A stretch of 64,000 nt of DNA from Paenibacillus sp. BIHB 4019 (GCF_002741035.1 NZ_CP016808.1:6682501-6746500); one strand, 5' to 3'; counted from the stretch's first letter, positions 1 to 8,777 are shown. Numbers and translations: made by a program. Notes: generated from the letters alone by a model not told the origin.

Positions 1-1
1 C

Positions 2-484
2 CAAGTATTGATTGCAACAGAGGCGGGCGGCGAAGGCATCAACTTGCAGTTTTGCCACCATATGATCAACTTCGATCTGCCGTGGAACCCGATGCGCGTA
101 GAGCAGCGGATTGGCCGCGTCCACCGGCTCGGACAAACCGAGGATGTCAAAATTTACAACCTATGCACCCTCGGGACGATAGAAGAGCATATTGTGCATT
201 TGCTGCATGAAAAAATTAATATGTTTGAGCTTGTTATTGGCGAGCTGGATCATATTTTGGAGCGTTTTGAGAAAAAGGATGGCTCGCTGGAGCAGCAGCT
301 TGCCCGCATGCTGCTTGAATCAGGCGGCAGTGAAACGGAGCTGCGCGAGAAAATCAGCGATCTCGCCTCCTCGATTACGCAAATTCGCGAAGAGGTGCAG
401 CAAGGCCCTGAGCTTCAGGCAAGCGCGCAAATAGTGTCACAAATGACGGCCCTCGGGCAGACGGTGGAGATTAGACATGAATGA
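2..484 (+). CDS. SNF2/DEAD-type helicase, C-terminal part (YqhH-like), 5' truncated by window edge
   Basis: The reading frame is open from base 2, so this is the 3' end of a larger gene. It carries the last motifs of a superfamily 2 SNF2/RapA-type ATPase: IATEAGGEGINLQ (motif V) and the arginine-finger motif VEQRIGRVHRLGQ (motif VI), then a helical tail. The next gene starts inside its 3' end (8-bp overlap) and belongs to the YqhG family. In Bacillus subtilis the SNF2 helicase YqhH also neighbours YqhG, which supports the name. The cellular role of YqhH is not established; it is presumably an ATP-driven nucleic-acid translocase. Confidence 0.88.
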   Translation, partial: QVLIATEAGGEGINLQFCHHMINFDLPWNPMRVEQRIGRVHRLGQTEDVKIYNLCTLGTIEEHIVHLLHEKINMFELVIGELDHILERFEKKDGSLEQQLARMLLESGGSETELREKISDLASSITQIREEVQQGPELQASAQIVSQMTALGQTVEIRHE

Positions 485-1676
485 GAAGCAGGTACACAAG
501 TTTGTCCAGCGATATTTGGAGGCGACGCAGTGCCAGGTTTTGGAGAAATCGCCCTGCCATTTCACCGTAAAACTGTCTCCTGATGCGGATCGGGAGCTGA
601 CGAACCGCCCCTACTACTGGAGCTTCGTTGACCGTACGAATGCTGCTCCCGAGACGATGACCTACCTGCTCGTAACCGACCGCGAAAAATATGACGCCGC
701 TCAAGCCGGGACATTGCCCGCGCAGCAGCGCTTGCCAGGCGGCGCCGTTGGAGCGGCGGACATAGTAGCGGGCGCACAAGGAAACGCAGGTGCAGCAGCG
801 CTTCCCGGTGCAGCAAGCAGCGTGAGGCCTGATTCGGGCATTGGCAGCGTCTCCGCCAAAGCAAGCCCAAGCCCAGCCGCACCCGCACACGGAAACGCGG
901 CTGGTTCAGCATCGGCGTCGCCAGCCGTCTCTTCATCTGGCGCTGCCGAAAGTGCCGATAGCAGCGCAAATCCAGCTGCTGCTGGAACGGGCCAAGCGGC
1001 AGCAGCTGATGCTGCGCTTGGCCGCTCGCTCGGCTTCGTGCACGGCAATATCAATCAGACGGGGCTGCGCATTCCGCGCGAGGAAATGTATTTTGGCTCG
1101 CGCAAGCTGGATCAGCTGTTTGGTGCGGCAAAATCGAAGGGCAGCTACGTCTTTCTTTTTCAAGAACCGGAACGTGGTGCCGCCTCGCCCTACAGCTCTA
1201 CCCCTTACACCGCCTGGCTCGGCATCAATATGCGCGTGGAGTTCGCCTGCGACCGCAAGCGCGAGGAAATACACAGCTACGGCATTTCGCTGGCAACGGG
1301 GCATTGCACCGAGCAGTTCCATGATCGGCTTCAGCGCCTCAGGCTCACGCCGCGCCTGCCCGCGAACATTCATTTGGCGAAAAACGGCCTTTCCTTTAAC
1401 AAGGCGCTGTCTATTATGGAGCAGGCGCTCGAACGCAAGCTGAGAAGCTACGATTATGAATGGGCAGGCGCCGCAACCGAGCGGCTGGAAGAGGAGCTGG
1501 AACGCATCCGGCTGTATTATGAGCCGTTAATTGAGCATGCGGCTGACGATGAGCTGAAGCAAAGCGTACGCGAGCAGTACGAACAGCGCCAATCGGAAAT
1601 CCGCTGGCAATATGAGCCTCGCGTGACGGCTTCCGCCATTAACTGCGGTATTTTCCACCTGGAAGGTATCGAATAG
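477..1676 (+). CDS. yqhG: YqhG family protein with a large low-complexity insertion
   Basis: The N-terminal part (about residues 1-70, with NRPYYWSFVDRT) and the part from about residue 184 (LGFVHGNI, SKGSYVFLFQEPE, AWLGINMRVEFACDRK, and the end TASAINCGIFHLEGIE) match the YqhG family of unknown function. Family members such as the B. subtilis protein are about 260 residues; this one is 399. The excess is an Ala/Gly/Ser/Pro-rich stretch at about residues 71-183 that interrupts the family fold. The start ATG overlaps the upstream helicase gene by 8 bp, so the two are probably translationally coupled. Function is unknown. Confidence 0.85.
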   Translation: MNEKQVHKFVQRYLEATQCQVLEKSPCHFTVKLSPDADRELTNRPYYWSFVDRTNAAPETMTYLLVTDREKYDAAQAGTLPAQQRLPGGAVGAADIVAGAQGNAGAAALPGAASSVRPDSGIGSVSAKASPSPAAPAHGNAAGSASASPAVSSSGAAESADSSANPAAAGTGQAAAADAALGRSLGFVHGNINQTGLRIPREEMYFGSRKLDQLFGAAKSKGSYVFLFQEPERGAASPYSSTPYTAWLGINMRVEFACDRKREEIHSYGISLATGHCTEQFHDRLQRLRLTPRLPANIHLAKNGLSFNKALSIMEQALERKLRSYDYEWAGAATERLEEELERIRLYYEPLIEHAADDELKQSVREQYEQRQSEIRWQYEPRVTASAINCGIFHLEGIE

Positions 1677-1716
1677 ACGAAGATCAGACCCGATCCGCAC
1701 CATTGTGGCAAAAAAA

Positions 1717-1776
1717 GAACGGGACAGGCTGCTGCATGCCTGACACATTCCAACAGCCTTCTCCCGCTCTGCCTTT
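1717..1776 (+). terminator. Imperfect hairpin after yqhG, possible terminator
   Basis: Stem arms ACGGGACAGGCTG and CAGCCTTCTCCCG pair with one small internal mismatch; the loop is about 20 nt. The U-tract after it is weak (CCTTTTATA). Confidence 0.45.
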
Positions 1777-1833
1777 TATAATGAAGCTGCGAGTTAATAA
1801 TAGGCAGCATTCGCCACTTTAGCGATCTGCCTC

Positions 1834-2751
1834 ATGAAGAAAAGGGTGAATTTATTGCTGAGCCAAATTCGGAAGCTAATGATCGGCGCATTATTATTAA
1901 GCGCTTTATTATGGACAAGCAGCCTCCAGCCCCCGCAAGCTGCCGCCATGCCAGAGCAGGAACAAGCAGGCCAATCGTCCCTCCTCGCCCATGTTCAAGC
2001 TTGGACCGAGCAGCTCGCAGTTCAGCCTGCTTTCAAAAGCTGGCAAGGGGCAACGCTCAGCATTTCCGCGCTTGGCCCTGGCACACACAGCTGGATGGCC
2101 AGCGTTATTCAGCACAAAAAAACCGTCGGCTACCTCGTTGTCCATGCAACGGAGAGCGGCGGGTTTGTTTTAGGCGAATATGGGCTTGGCGACTACCTAT
2201 ATAATTTAACGACGCTGCAGCAATCGCTTCAGCGGCTCGAACTCATACCTTCTGCCATTACGAGTACGCCGCTATATGTTCATCCACTGCTGTCCGTATG
2301 GAAAATTTCCGGCAAGTCCACTGCATTTACCGATGCCATGAGCGGTGAAGCGCTCCCGCTGACTGCTTCTCTCTGGAGCGCCGAGGCAAGTCAGGAGCTT
2401 AAGCTTATTCAAGTACAAACGCCCATGGCCGCCACTGCAGGCATTGCCAAAGCGGTATCCAATGCCTCATTCAGCCCTTACGAGAGGCTGCAATGGCTGA
2501 CAGATGCTCCTGTAGACAAGGCTGAATCCAAAGGCTCTATAAAGCTGCTGAACATTTTGGACAAAAAGAAACACCTTACCTATACTGCGGCAAGGTTTAA
2601 TGGCGACATGCTGTATGTGTGGTCGGCAACGGGCTATCACAGCTGGAATAACGGCGCTGTCTACATTGCCCTTGAAACAGATGAGCTGGGCGAAAGCCAG
2701 CGTTATGTGCCGCTCACCCTGCTTGTTGAGCTAGGCGACTTTTACCGCTGA
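1834..2751 (+). CDS. Secreted protein of unknown function
   Basis: 305 residues. The N-terminus is a Sec signal peptide: basic MKKR, a hydrophobic stretch at about residues 16-28, and a likely cleavage after an Ala-rich AAA segment near residue 38. The rest is soluble and mildly polar; I recognise no domain or catalytic motif. No convincing Shine-Dalgarno sequence precedes the ATG, but the signal peptide fits it. It lies between yqhG and yqzE and its end overlaps yqzE on the other strand by 10 bp. An extracellular or cell-wall role is inferred only from the signal peptide. Confidence 0.7.
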   Translation: MKKRVNLLLSQIRKLMIGALLLSALLWTSSLQPPQAAAMPEQEQAGQSSLLAHVQAWTEQLAVQPAFKSWQGATLSISALGPGTHSWMASVIQHKKTVGYLVVHATESGGFVLGEYGLGDYLYNLTTLQQSLQRLELIPSAITSTPLYVHPLLSVWKISGKSTAFTDAMSGEALPLTASLWSAEASQELKLIQVQTPMAATAGIAKAVSNASFSPYERLQWLTDAPVDKAESKGSIKLLNILDKKKHLTYTAARFNGDMLYVWSATGYHSWNNGAVYIALETDELGESQRYVPLTLLVELGDFYR

Positions 2752-2936
2752 CGCTCGCTTTTTCCGCGCCACCACATCATTAGACTGACAGGTCCCCAGC
2801 CGAACCAGCGCGTCAGCCATGGCTCCCTAATCGCCTTCGCTGACGCTTTCATTTGCTTGCGTTCCCCTTTTGGTTTCTCCATATATTCCACAACCTGAAC
2901 GGTCACATATTTGATTAAATCATCCCCGCTGGCCAT
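2742..2936 (-). CDS. yqzE: YqzE family protein
   Basis: A 64-residue protein with the YqzE pattern: a short acidic/aromatic start (GDDLIKYVTVQVVEYME), a basic segment KGERKQMKASAKAIREP, and a Trp-rich end LTRWFGWGPVSLMMWW. The function is unknown. In Bacillus it lies at the end of the comG operon and close to yqhG, the same neighbourhood as here. The ribosome-binding site AAAGGAG precedes the ATG. Confidence 0.82.
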   Translation of the reverse strand: MASGDDLIKYVTVQVVEYMEKPKGERKQMKASAKAIREPWLTRWFGWGPVSLMMWWRGKSERQR

Positions 2937-3130
2937 TTGTGTCGCACTCCTTTTTGCTTAAGAATTAAGACATTCGCTTGTGCAGACAAATGCTTCTTGA
3001 GCCTGTTGCTTCCCAGAACAATTGATGATATCAGTTTGCCCTGTCATCTCCAAACATAAACATGCATGAGATATCCTCCATTGAGCCACGATATAGCTAA
3101 GACCAAAGCCTTTCAAAAGGAGGATGGCAT

Positions 3131-3868
3131 GTGCTTGCTTGCTTTCGATGTTTGATCATTACACTGCTTTTCTGCCTTCCTGCCCACTCCGCATCAATGG
3201 CAGCAGGAGAAGATAACGCTTCAAAAGATGAAGCATCTCCCCCCTCCCAACAATCCGCCCCGCATGCTGGGCATTGGACCATGCCCTCTTCCGTCGTACT
3301 CATTGATGCAGGACATGGCGGCATAGATGGCGGGGCAACAGCTGGAGGCGTAGTGGAAAAAGACATTAACCTTGCTGTAGCCAAAAAGCTTTATTTGCTT
3401 CTTAACAGCCAAGGCATTACCGCCGTGCTGAATCGCACGGACGATTATGCGCTTAGCGACGATAATCGCTGGCATGTTAGCGGTTCCCGGCATAGGCGCG
3501 ATCTGTCGCAAAGACGGCAGCTGACCGAGGAAATTCCTACGCAGCTGCTCGTCAGCCTGCACGTCAATTCGACACCCGACCGCTCGGAACGCGGACCGCT
3601 GGTGCTGCATCAGAGCAGCGGAGAAAGCGCGCTGCTTGCTTTCTGCATTCAGGATACGCTTAATCGCCAGCAGCGTACGCGCTTTCTTCCAAGGGAGGGC
3701 AAGCCGTTTTATTTACTTAGACGCGTATACCAACCAGCCGTTATTGTAGAAATGGGCTTTGTCAGCAATAGCGATGATCGAACGATGCTGACCGACCCCC
3801 GCGAGCAGCTTCATATCGCATCAGCAATCGCTTCAGGGATTCGGCAATACAAGCTGATCACCAAATGA
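3131..3868 (+). CDS. Secreted N-acetylmuramoyl-L-alanine amidase (Amidase_3, CwlD-like)
   Basis: Cuts the bond between MurNAc and the L-Ala of the peptide stem in peptidoglycan. An N-terminal signal peptide (to about residue 22) is followed by a short linker and the zinc amidase domain. The zinc ligands are visible: His62 in IDAGHGG, Glu76 in VVEKDIN and His144 in SLHVNS; the catalytic Glu207 lies in VIVEMGF. At 245 residues with no SPOR, LysM or SH3 domain it resembles CwlD, which forms muramic lactam in spore cortex, but a vegetative amidase is equally possible. Start is GTG, chosen because AAAAGGAGG lies 7 nt upstream. The 3' end overlaps the opposite gene by 36 bp. Confidence 0.88.
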   Translation: MLACFRCLIITLLFCLPAHSASMAAGEDNASKDEASPPSQQSAPHAGHWTMPSSVVLIDAGHGGIDGGATAGGVVEKDINLAVAKKLYLLLNSQGITAVLNRTDDYALSDDNRWHVSGSRHRRDLSQRRQLTEEIPTQLLVSLHVNSTPDRSERGPLVLHQSSGESALLAFCIQDTLNRQQRTRFLPREGKPFYLLRRVYQPAVIVEMGFVSNSDDRTMLTDPREQLHIASAIASGIRQYKLITK

Positions 3869-4765
3869 TTGCAGCACCATATCCGATAGCTTGACGAAGG
3901 AAACAGCGGCGTTCATGGCAGGTATCGACTGTCTAAGAACAGCCGCTGTTTTTTTGCCTGGAGGCCCCACATGACCGATTACGACGCAGGTAACATGCGT
4001 AGCAAGATGCTTTTGCACTTCATTCATCTGCTTGCTAATATGCTGCATCGTATACACATCATCGAGAAAAACATCGTTGGACAGCAGCGGTACGCCAACC
4101 TCCTTGGATACCTTCGGTACAACCGTCTTATAGGTCGTCCGGCTATCGAGGAAAAACAACCCGCGCTGCTTGCAAACGTCAAGCACGATACGCATAATCC
4201 GCTCATCCGCAGTCACCTTGGACCCCATATGATTATTCATGCCAATCGCATGCGGCACATTGTCAATGGCCGCATTGATCCGCTTGCGGACTTCGTCATC
4301 GCTTAGATCTGCCGTAATGGCTCCGGGACCGAGCCATTTTTTCAGACCCTTATTTGGCTCCATTGGCATATGCACAATGACATCATGCCCAAGCCGGTGC
4401 GCCTCCTCTGCATCTTTTTGCGTAGAGGGCATAAACGGCATCACTGCCGCAGTAAACTTGATCGGGAGCTTCAGCATTTCCTCCGTCCCATCCATATCAT
4501 TGCCGAAATCGTCAATGACGATGGCAAGGTGCCGCTGCTCCTGTGCAGGAGACTGTGCTTCATTCGATGGTTTTTGCGGAACGGGCTGCGTCTCCAAGAC
4601 CATTTGCTGCTGGGTCTGCTGTTGTTGCTGCAATGCAGGCGAATGCTGCTCGGCAGCAACAACAGAAGCCGTTCCTGTCCCATTACTCATAGACAAAACC
4701 AGCATCGTAAGTCCGAGCAGTTTAACCGCCTTCTTTTTCCATAAATAGCTTCTCTTCACGTTCAC
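3833..4765 (-). CDS. Divergent polysaccharide deacetylase family protein (YibQ-like), secreted
   Basis: 310 residues. An N-terminal hydrophobic signal/anchor (about residues 12-35) is followed by a Gln/Pro-rich linker and a domain of the divergent polysaccharide deacetylase family: LAIVIDDFGND, AVMPFMPST, DVIVHMPMEP, GMNNHMGSKVT and FFLDSRTTYKT. The acidic IDDFG motif and the His residues of VHMPMEP and NNHMGS are the likely metal/active-site positions, by analogy with NodB-type enzymes. The substrate is unknown, probably a cell-wall or exopolysaccharide glycan. Start GTG has GAGGAG 9 nt upstream. The coding sequence runs through the intrinsic terminator of the convergent amidase. Confidence 0.85.
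   Translation of the reverse strand: MNVKRSYLWKKKAVKLLGLTMLVLSMSNGTGTASVVAAEQHSPALQQQQQTQQQMVLETQPVPQKPSNEAQSPAQEQRHLAIVIDDFGNDMDGTEEMLKLPIKFTAAVMPFMPSTQKDAEEAHRLGHDVIVHMPMEPNKGLKKWLGPGAITADLSDDEVRKRINAAIDNVPHAIGMNNHMGSKVTADERIMRIVLDVCKQRGLFFLDSRTTYKTVVPKVSKEVGVPLLSNDVFLDDVYTMQHISKQMNEVQKHLATHVTCVVIGHVGPPGKKTAAVLRQSIPAMNAAVSFVKLSDMVLQSFGDQLVLPNP
3901..3955 (+). terminator. Intrinsic terminator of the amidase gene, embedded in the antisense deacetylase gene
   Basis: Arms AAACAGCGGC (3901-3910) and GCCGCTGTTT (3942-3951) are extended inside by GTTC/GAAC and followed by a run of T. It begins 32 bp after the amidase stop codon and lies wholly inside the coding sequence of the opposite gene. Confidence 0.85.
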
Positions 4766-4968
4766 ACTTCCACACTCCTCATTCGCTATCTACGCGTCAT
4801 CACTCATTCCCTTTCATTGTTTGTGAACTTGCGCCAAAATATGCTGAATGCTGGAAATTAATTCGCCGTTATTCTGCTTCCTTTGTCACATATCGCCAAA
4901 ATCACCAATTCCATAGTAAAATAGCTAGGAAGGATGCTGGATATTCATTTATGAGGAGGCGATTCGTT

Positions 4969-5799
4969 ATGCTCGCTTTAAATAGCTTGATTTGGTCGGA
5001 ACTGGAAGGTCCTTATGGCTTCGCCGATGCTGTACCGGAAATGCTGCAGCAGCTAGCGCAAAATTATGGCTCAGAGGTCAAGGACGAGCTTTACTGGGAA
5101 CAGCTTTATCATCAAAATACGATTTATTCGTGCACTTACGCTGCGGTGCCTTATTTGGCGGAAATCGCCCTGCGCTCGAACGACCCGGAGGTGAAGCTGG
5201 ATATTTACATGACCTGCGGCTTATTTGAAGCAAACAATAGTTGCGAGTTTACATCGGAAATGCCTGCAGAATTTGAGCAATTAGTACCCTCTATTGATGC
5301 AAAGGCACGGGCTGATATTTATCTTTCTTATTATGATGCTATCAATAAGCTTGGTGAAATGTCCGAGCAGCTTGCCGCCTACGCCGAGCCCAATAAAGAT
5401 GATTCCGAGAAACGTTATATCGCAATCGCCGATGCTGCCTTTCACGGAGAACGAGCCGCAGCAAATATGCTGCAAACCCATAGCATCGGTGATGAATATG
5501 TCGCTTCATGCCCTTCTTGCGAGCATGAAACATTCATTTGGCCGGATGAGAGCGGGGAGAAGCTTGTCGCGTACAAGGCAGATCCCGTTTTCAATGGCAA
5601 GGATGCGCCTGTGAATATTACCCCTGCTGATCCTGCAAGCTCGGAGGAATCCAGCCTTCGTTATGTATACAGCCGAGCTGAGCGTTTGGGGGATGAGCAG
5701 CTTAAGGCACAGCTGCCCTATATGGCCGGACATACGAATTGCCCTGCCTGCGGCGAGAAATTTCATATTTGGAAACAGCTGCTTGCCCTCTATAACTAA
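4969..5799 (+). CDS. Unknown protein with a C-terminal pair of CxxC motifs
   Basis: 276 residues when read from the ATG at 4969. That start is preferred because AGGAGG (4954-4959) sits 9 nt upstream, whereas an in-frame ATG at 4951 overlaps this ribosome-binding site. There is no signal peptide or membrane segment. The N-terminal two thirds is helical and acidic (SCTYAAVPYLAEIALRS may be a HEAT-like helix pair). The C-terminal part has CPSCEHE and CPACGEKFHIW about 75 residues apart, which could form one zinc-ribbon-like site. I do not recognise the family. Confidence 0.7.
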   Translation: MLALNSLIWSELEGPYGFADAVPEMLQQLAQNYGSEVKDELYWEQLYHQNTIYSCTYAAVPYLAEIALRSNDPEVKLDIYMTCGLFEANNSCEFTSEMPAEFEQLVPSIDAKARADIYLSYYDAINKLGEMSEQLAAYAEPNKDDSEKRYIAIADAAFHGERAAANMLQTHSIGDEYVASCPSCEHETFIWPDESGEKLVAYKADPVFNGKDAPVNITPADPASSEESSLRYVYSRAERLGDEQLKAQLPYMAGHTNCPACGEKFHIWKQLLALYN

Positions 5800-5859
5800 A
5801 AATAAAGCTCTTTCTATTTCATTTTTCCACCTCATTCTACATAAAGGCAGCGTGATCTT

Positions 5860-6618
5860 TTGCATAAATCATTTTATATTATTTGGACGATCATCCTATT
5901 ATTGATTGGCTCTATTTTACTTGGCTATTTAATAAACAAAACGTTGCTAGGCTACTTCTCGCCAATGAGGACTTTTCCGACCGAGCATGCCGCGAATACA
6001 GAAGTAAGTATAGAAGCAACTCCAGCATTTGAAGAGGAAGCTTCCGCTTTCGAAGATGAAACTCACTCCCCATTGTCTGAAAAAGAGTATTGGGACAATG
6101 AAGCAGAAGAAGAAGAACTGCCCGAACAAATAGCGGAAATGGAGGGCGAAACAGGAACCTTCAAAATTTGGGATGACTTGGATGATTTGCAAGCGACATT
6201 TAATGAGGCCGCTTTGCTGATGTATCCTTCGATTCAATTAGGTGAAATAACCGTTAAAAAGGGCAGCGCTGGAAGCTTATTTTATAATTATTATTTCTCG
6301 GATACTCATAAGCTAGACGGAATAATTAATCCAGTAGACGGTAGTATCGGAAGATTAACTATCCATATCCCTATCGATGCAACACCTGAAACGTTAGATT
6401 ATTTTCTAAATACTATACACATTGCTATAGCGGCCGCTAATCCGCTTTCGAAAATTAATACGAATGTTGAGGACATATTAATTTCTCTTTTATATGAGGA
6501 TTCCGATTTTGATTACTACAATATGGATAATTGGGTTGAAGAAGAAGGAATAACCTACTCCATTAGCAGCGTAGACGGTCATGGTATTTGGTTTAACATA
6601 TATGAGAGCCCGAAGTAA
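5860..6618 (+). CDS. Membrane-anchored acidic protein of unknown function
   Basis: 252 residues from a TTG start. One N-terminal transmembrane segment (FYIIWTIILLLIGSILLGYL) is followed by a very acidic linker (about residues 45-95, Glu-rich) and a globular domain. The topology suggests an extracytoplasmic domain on a single anchor. No known domain is recognised. The start is uncertain: AAAGG lies about 12 nt before the TTG. The gene follows the CxxC protein by 60 bp on the same strand and may share its transcript. It is more AT-rich than its neighbours. Confidence 0.6.
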   Translation: MHKSFYIIWTIILLLIGSILLGYLINKTLLGYFSPMRTFPTEHAANTEVSIEATPAFEEEASAFEDETHSPLSEKEYWDNEAEEEELPEQIAEMEGETGTFKIWDDLDDLQATFNEAALLMYPSIQLGEITVKKGSAGSLFYNYYFSDTHKLDGIINPVDGSIGRLTIHIPIDATPETLDYFLNTIHIAIAAANPLSKINTNVEDILISLLYEDSDFDYYNMDNWVEEEGITYSISSVDGHGIWFNIYESPK

Positions 6619-6681
6619 TGGGATACACGCCAGTGATTACGCAGTTCATTAATCTGAAAATTTCAAATTCTTAAAGCCAAC

Positions 6682-6710
6682 TTGACTTCCCCCATGACAA
6701 CATGCTAAAT
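6682..6710 (+). promoter_or_regulatory. Sigma-A promoter of the tRNA-Leu gene
   Basis: TTGACT (6682-6687) and CTAAAT (6705-6710) are separated by 17 bp; the tRNA begins 22 bp after the -10 box. Confidence 0.65.
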
Positions 6711-6732
6711 TAAAAATGTAAATTTTGCATGT

Positions 6733-6816
6733 GCGGTCGTGGCGGAATTGGCAGACGCGCTAGATTCAGGTTCTAGTGGTGTAACAGCCGTGGAGGTTCG
6801 AGTCCTCTCGACCGCA
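6733..6816 (+). tRNA. tRNA-Leu (anticodon CAG)
   Basis: The acceptor arms GCGGTCG and CGACCGC pair, with discriminator A at 6816. The anticodon stem CTAGA/TCTAG encloses the loop TTCAGGT, giving anticodon CAG. A long variable arm, typical of class II tRNAs, and the T arm GAGGTTCGAGTCCTC are present. CCA is not encoded. Confidence 0.95.
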
Positions 6817-6830
6817 TTAAATTTTCAACT

Positions 6831-6879
6831 AACAGGTTCGTGAAATGGCTCTTAGAGCGATTCACGAACCTGTTTTTAT
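6831..6879 (+). terminator. Intrinsic terminator after tRNA-Leu
   Basis: Perfect 14-bp arms AACAGGTTCGTGAA (6831-6844) and TTCACGAACCTGTT (6861-6874), followed by TTTATA. Confidence 0.88.
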
Positions 6880-6897
6880 ATGCTTTTGAAATTCAAG

Positions 6898-7911
6898 CTA
6901 TTGCACGCTCATCCCAAATGCATCTGCAATGAGCCTATAGGAATGGATTCGCGCTTTCTCATCATAAATCGGGCTATTAATGAGAATCTCGCCAGCATTG
7001 TATTCCTTGCCCATCTGAAGCAGTTGTTTCTTTACCTGTTCCGGCGTACCGATAACCCGCCGCTGGCGGGTTTGCACAATATGAAGCCGATCCTGCTCCG
7101 TATACGGATAATCGGCTGCCGTCTTCACAGAGGGCAGAAATGGCACCTCCAGACCTGTTTGAATACCGAGGAATAACAAATCGCTGCTCATCGCCAAGCG
7201 ATTCGCTTCTTCTTCCGTTTCAGCGCAAATCACAATAGTTGCAATTATTGAACGTGGATGATTTATTAATACGTTGTTAGATTTAAAATGCTCGTTATAA
7301 TGCTGCATCGCCTCTTCTCCGCCAGGCGTGCCGAAAAACTCCGCGAACGCATAAGAAGTGCCCAGCCTTGCCGCTATTCTTGCACTCTCACCACTGGAAC
7401 CAAGCAGCCATATTTCAGGTGCCGTCGAAATAGCAGGTGCAGCGAGCAGCTTCTCAAACGGATGCCCAGCAGGTATTGAACCATGCAAATAGCCGATAAT
7501 ATCCTGCACCTGCTGAGGGTATTTATTCACATCAACGAATTTATCCTGTTGTAGCGCTCTGGTCGCAAGCGGCATGCCGCCCGGTGCCCGACCCAAACCT
7601 AAGTCGATACGGTTTGGATGAAGCGCCTCCAGCAGCCGAAAATTTTCAGCAACTTTGTAGGCACTGTAATGAGGAAGCATGATACCGCCAGAACCGACCC
7701 GAATACGGGAGGTAGCAGCTGCCAAATGGGCGATCAGCACCTCCGGACTTGAGAAAGCAAGCGCACGCATGGAATGATGCTCGGACACCCAAAAACGGGA
7801 GTAGCCTAGTTCCTCCGCCGCTTGTATGAGACGAGTCGATTGCTGCAGTCCTTCTGTGGCTGTTTGGCCTTCAGGGACAAGTACTTGGTCAAGCACACCT
7901 AATTTAATCAT
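6898..7911 (-). CDS. LLM class flavin-dependent oxidoreductase (luciferase-like)
   Basis: A bacterial luciferase-family TIM-barrel flavoprotein, 337 residues. It shows the family signatures LGVLDQV near the start, RFWVSEHHSM, TSRIRVGSGGIMLPHYS, EALHPNRIDLGLGRAPG and EIWLLGSSGESA. It probably uses FMNH2 to oxidise a small molecule; the substrate cannot be told. It belongs to the subgroup often annotated as MsnO8 family. The ATG at 7911 is chosen because AGGAGG lies 10 nt upstream; the ATG at 7920 is only 1 nt from that site. A divergent MarR gene lies across a 366-bp gap and may regulate it. Confidence 0.88.
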   Translation of the reverse strand: MIKLGVLDQVLVPEGQTATEGLQQSTRLIQAAEELGYSRFWVSEHHSMRALAFSSPEVLIAHLAAATSRIRVGSGGIMLPHYSAYKVAENFRLLEALHPNRIDLGLGRAPGGMPLATRALQQDKFVDVNKYPQQVQDIIGYLHGSIPAGHPFEKLLAAPAISTAPEIWLLGSSGESARIAARLGTSYAFAEFFGTPGGEEAMQHYNEHFKSNNVLINHPRSIIATIVICAETEEEANRLAMSSDLLFLGIQTGLEVPFLPSVKTAADYPYTEQDRLHIVQTRQRRVIGTPEQVKKQLLQMGKEYNAGEILINSPIYDEKARIHSYRLIADAFGMSVQ

Positions 7912-8277
7912 ATTGATCATTCCTCCTATTCCCTGTGGGCTTACGGGTAAGATCCAAGACAGAAACGGGTATATTTATATTTCCATTACTATCCACTCGA
8001 CGATCCGCCACGATGACAAAAAAATAAATGCATTCGCACGCATATATTATTGCACGCCAAATATTGCATGTCAATATCATGTAACTCTCTTAAAAAACTA
8101 CCTATTACAGGTTACACGGTCTCCATGAGCCCTAATTTCTTATTATGTCCTTTTCAAATTAAAACAAAATGGACTTGAAACAAAACAAACGTTATCATAG
8201 ATTAAATGGATTTATGTATAACCCCTTACCATACGATAATCACAGGGCTTCATTTTATAGAATAGGAGAATCTTATT
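7912..8277. promoter_or_regulatory. Divergent intergenic region between the LLM oxidoreductase and marR
   Basis: No gene is visible in these 366 bp. A 17-bp palindrome with arms ATATTG/CAATAT lies at 8061-8077 and is a candidate MarR operator. TTGAAA (8175-8180) and TAGATT (8198-8203), 17 bp apart, are a weak candidate promoter for marR. Confidence 0.4.
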
Positions 8278-8694
8278 ATGAATAACGAACTTTTAGATAA
8301 TTGGTTATCCCTTTCGCATATTCAAATGAAAATAAATAATAAACTCGAAATTGCATTTCAAGATAAACATAATATAACCTTGAAAGAGTTTTATGTGCTC
8401 TATCATTTATTACTAGCAGATGATAAAAAATTGAGACTACAAGACCTACCTGATTTGGTTGGGCTAAGTCAAAGTGCTGTATCCAGACTTGTGACCCGGC
8501 TAGAAGCAAAAAATTGTAAGGGCCTTGAACGGGATGTTTGTGAGGGCGATCGCCGCGGTGTTTACACTCGTCTATCTGCAAGAGGTGAAGAAGAAGTAAG
8601 GAAATGTATCGATACCTTTCATCAAATTTATGTCTCTGCTGCTTCTGAACAGAACATTAAACAAGAATTACAAATACTCATTAAAAAAATATAA
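8278..8694 (+). CDS. MarR family transcriptional regulator
   Basis: 138 residues with a winged helix-turn-helix of the MarR type: TLKEFYVLYHLLLADDKKLRLQDL, recognition region LVGLSQSAVSRLVTRLEAK, and the wing with CEGDRRGVYTRLSARGEEE (the family DxR motif). AGGAGA precedes the ATG. It is most likely a local repressor; the divergent flavin oxidoreductase is the nearest candidate target. Confidence 0.9.
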   Translation: MNNELLDNWLSLSHIQMKINNKLEIAFQDKHNITLKEFYVLYHLLLADDKKLRLQDLPDLVGLSQSAVSRLVTRLEAKNCKGLERDVCEGDRRGVYTRLSARGEEEVRKCIDTFHQIYVSAASEQNIKQELQILIKKI

Positions 8695-8777
8695 CCTTAT
8701 CCGTAACTATTCAAAGCCTATTACTATGGTGGCAGATCATGCACCCTAAATCATTTAAGTCCAGATTAGTATTATTA

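Noticed and set aside
701..1373. Antisense frames within the YqhG insertion
   Set aside because: Low-complexity GC-rich DNA gives open frames in all directions; only the YqhG frame joins conserved sequence on both sides.
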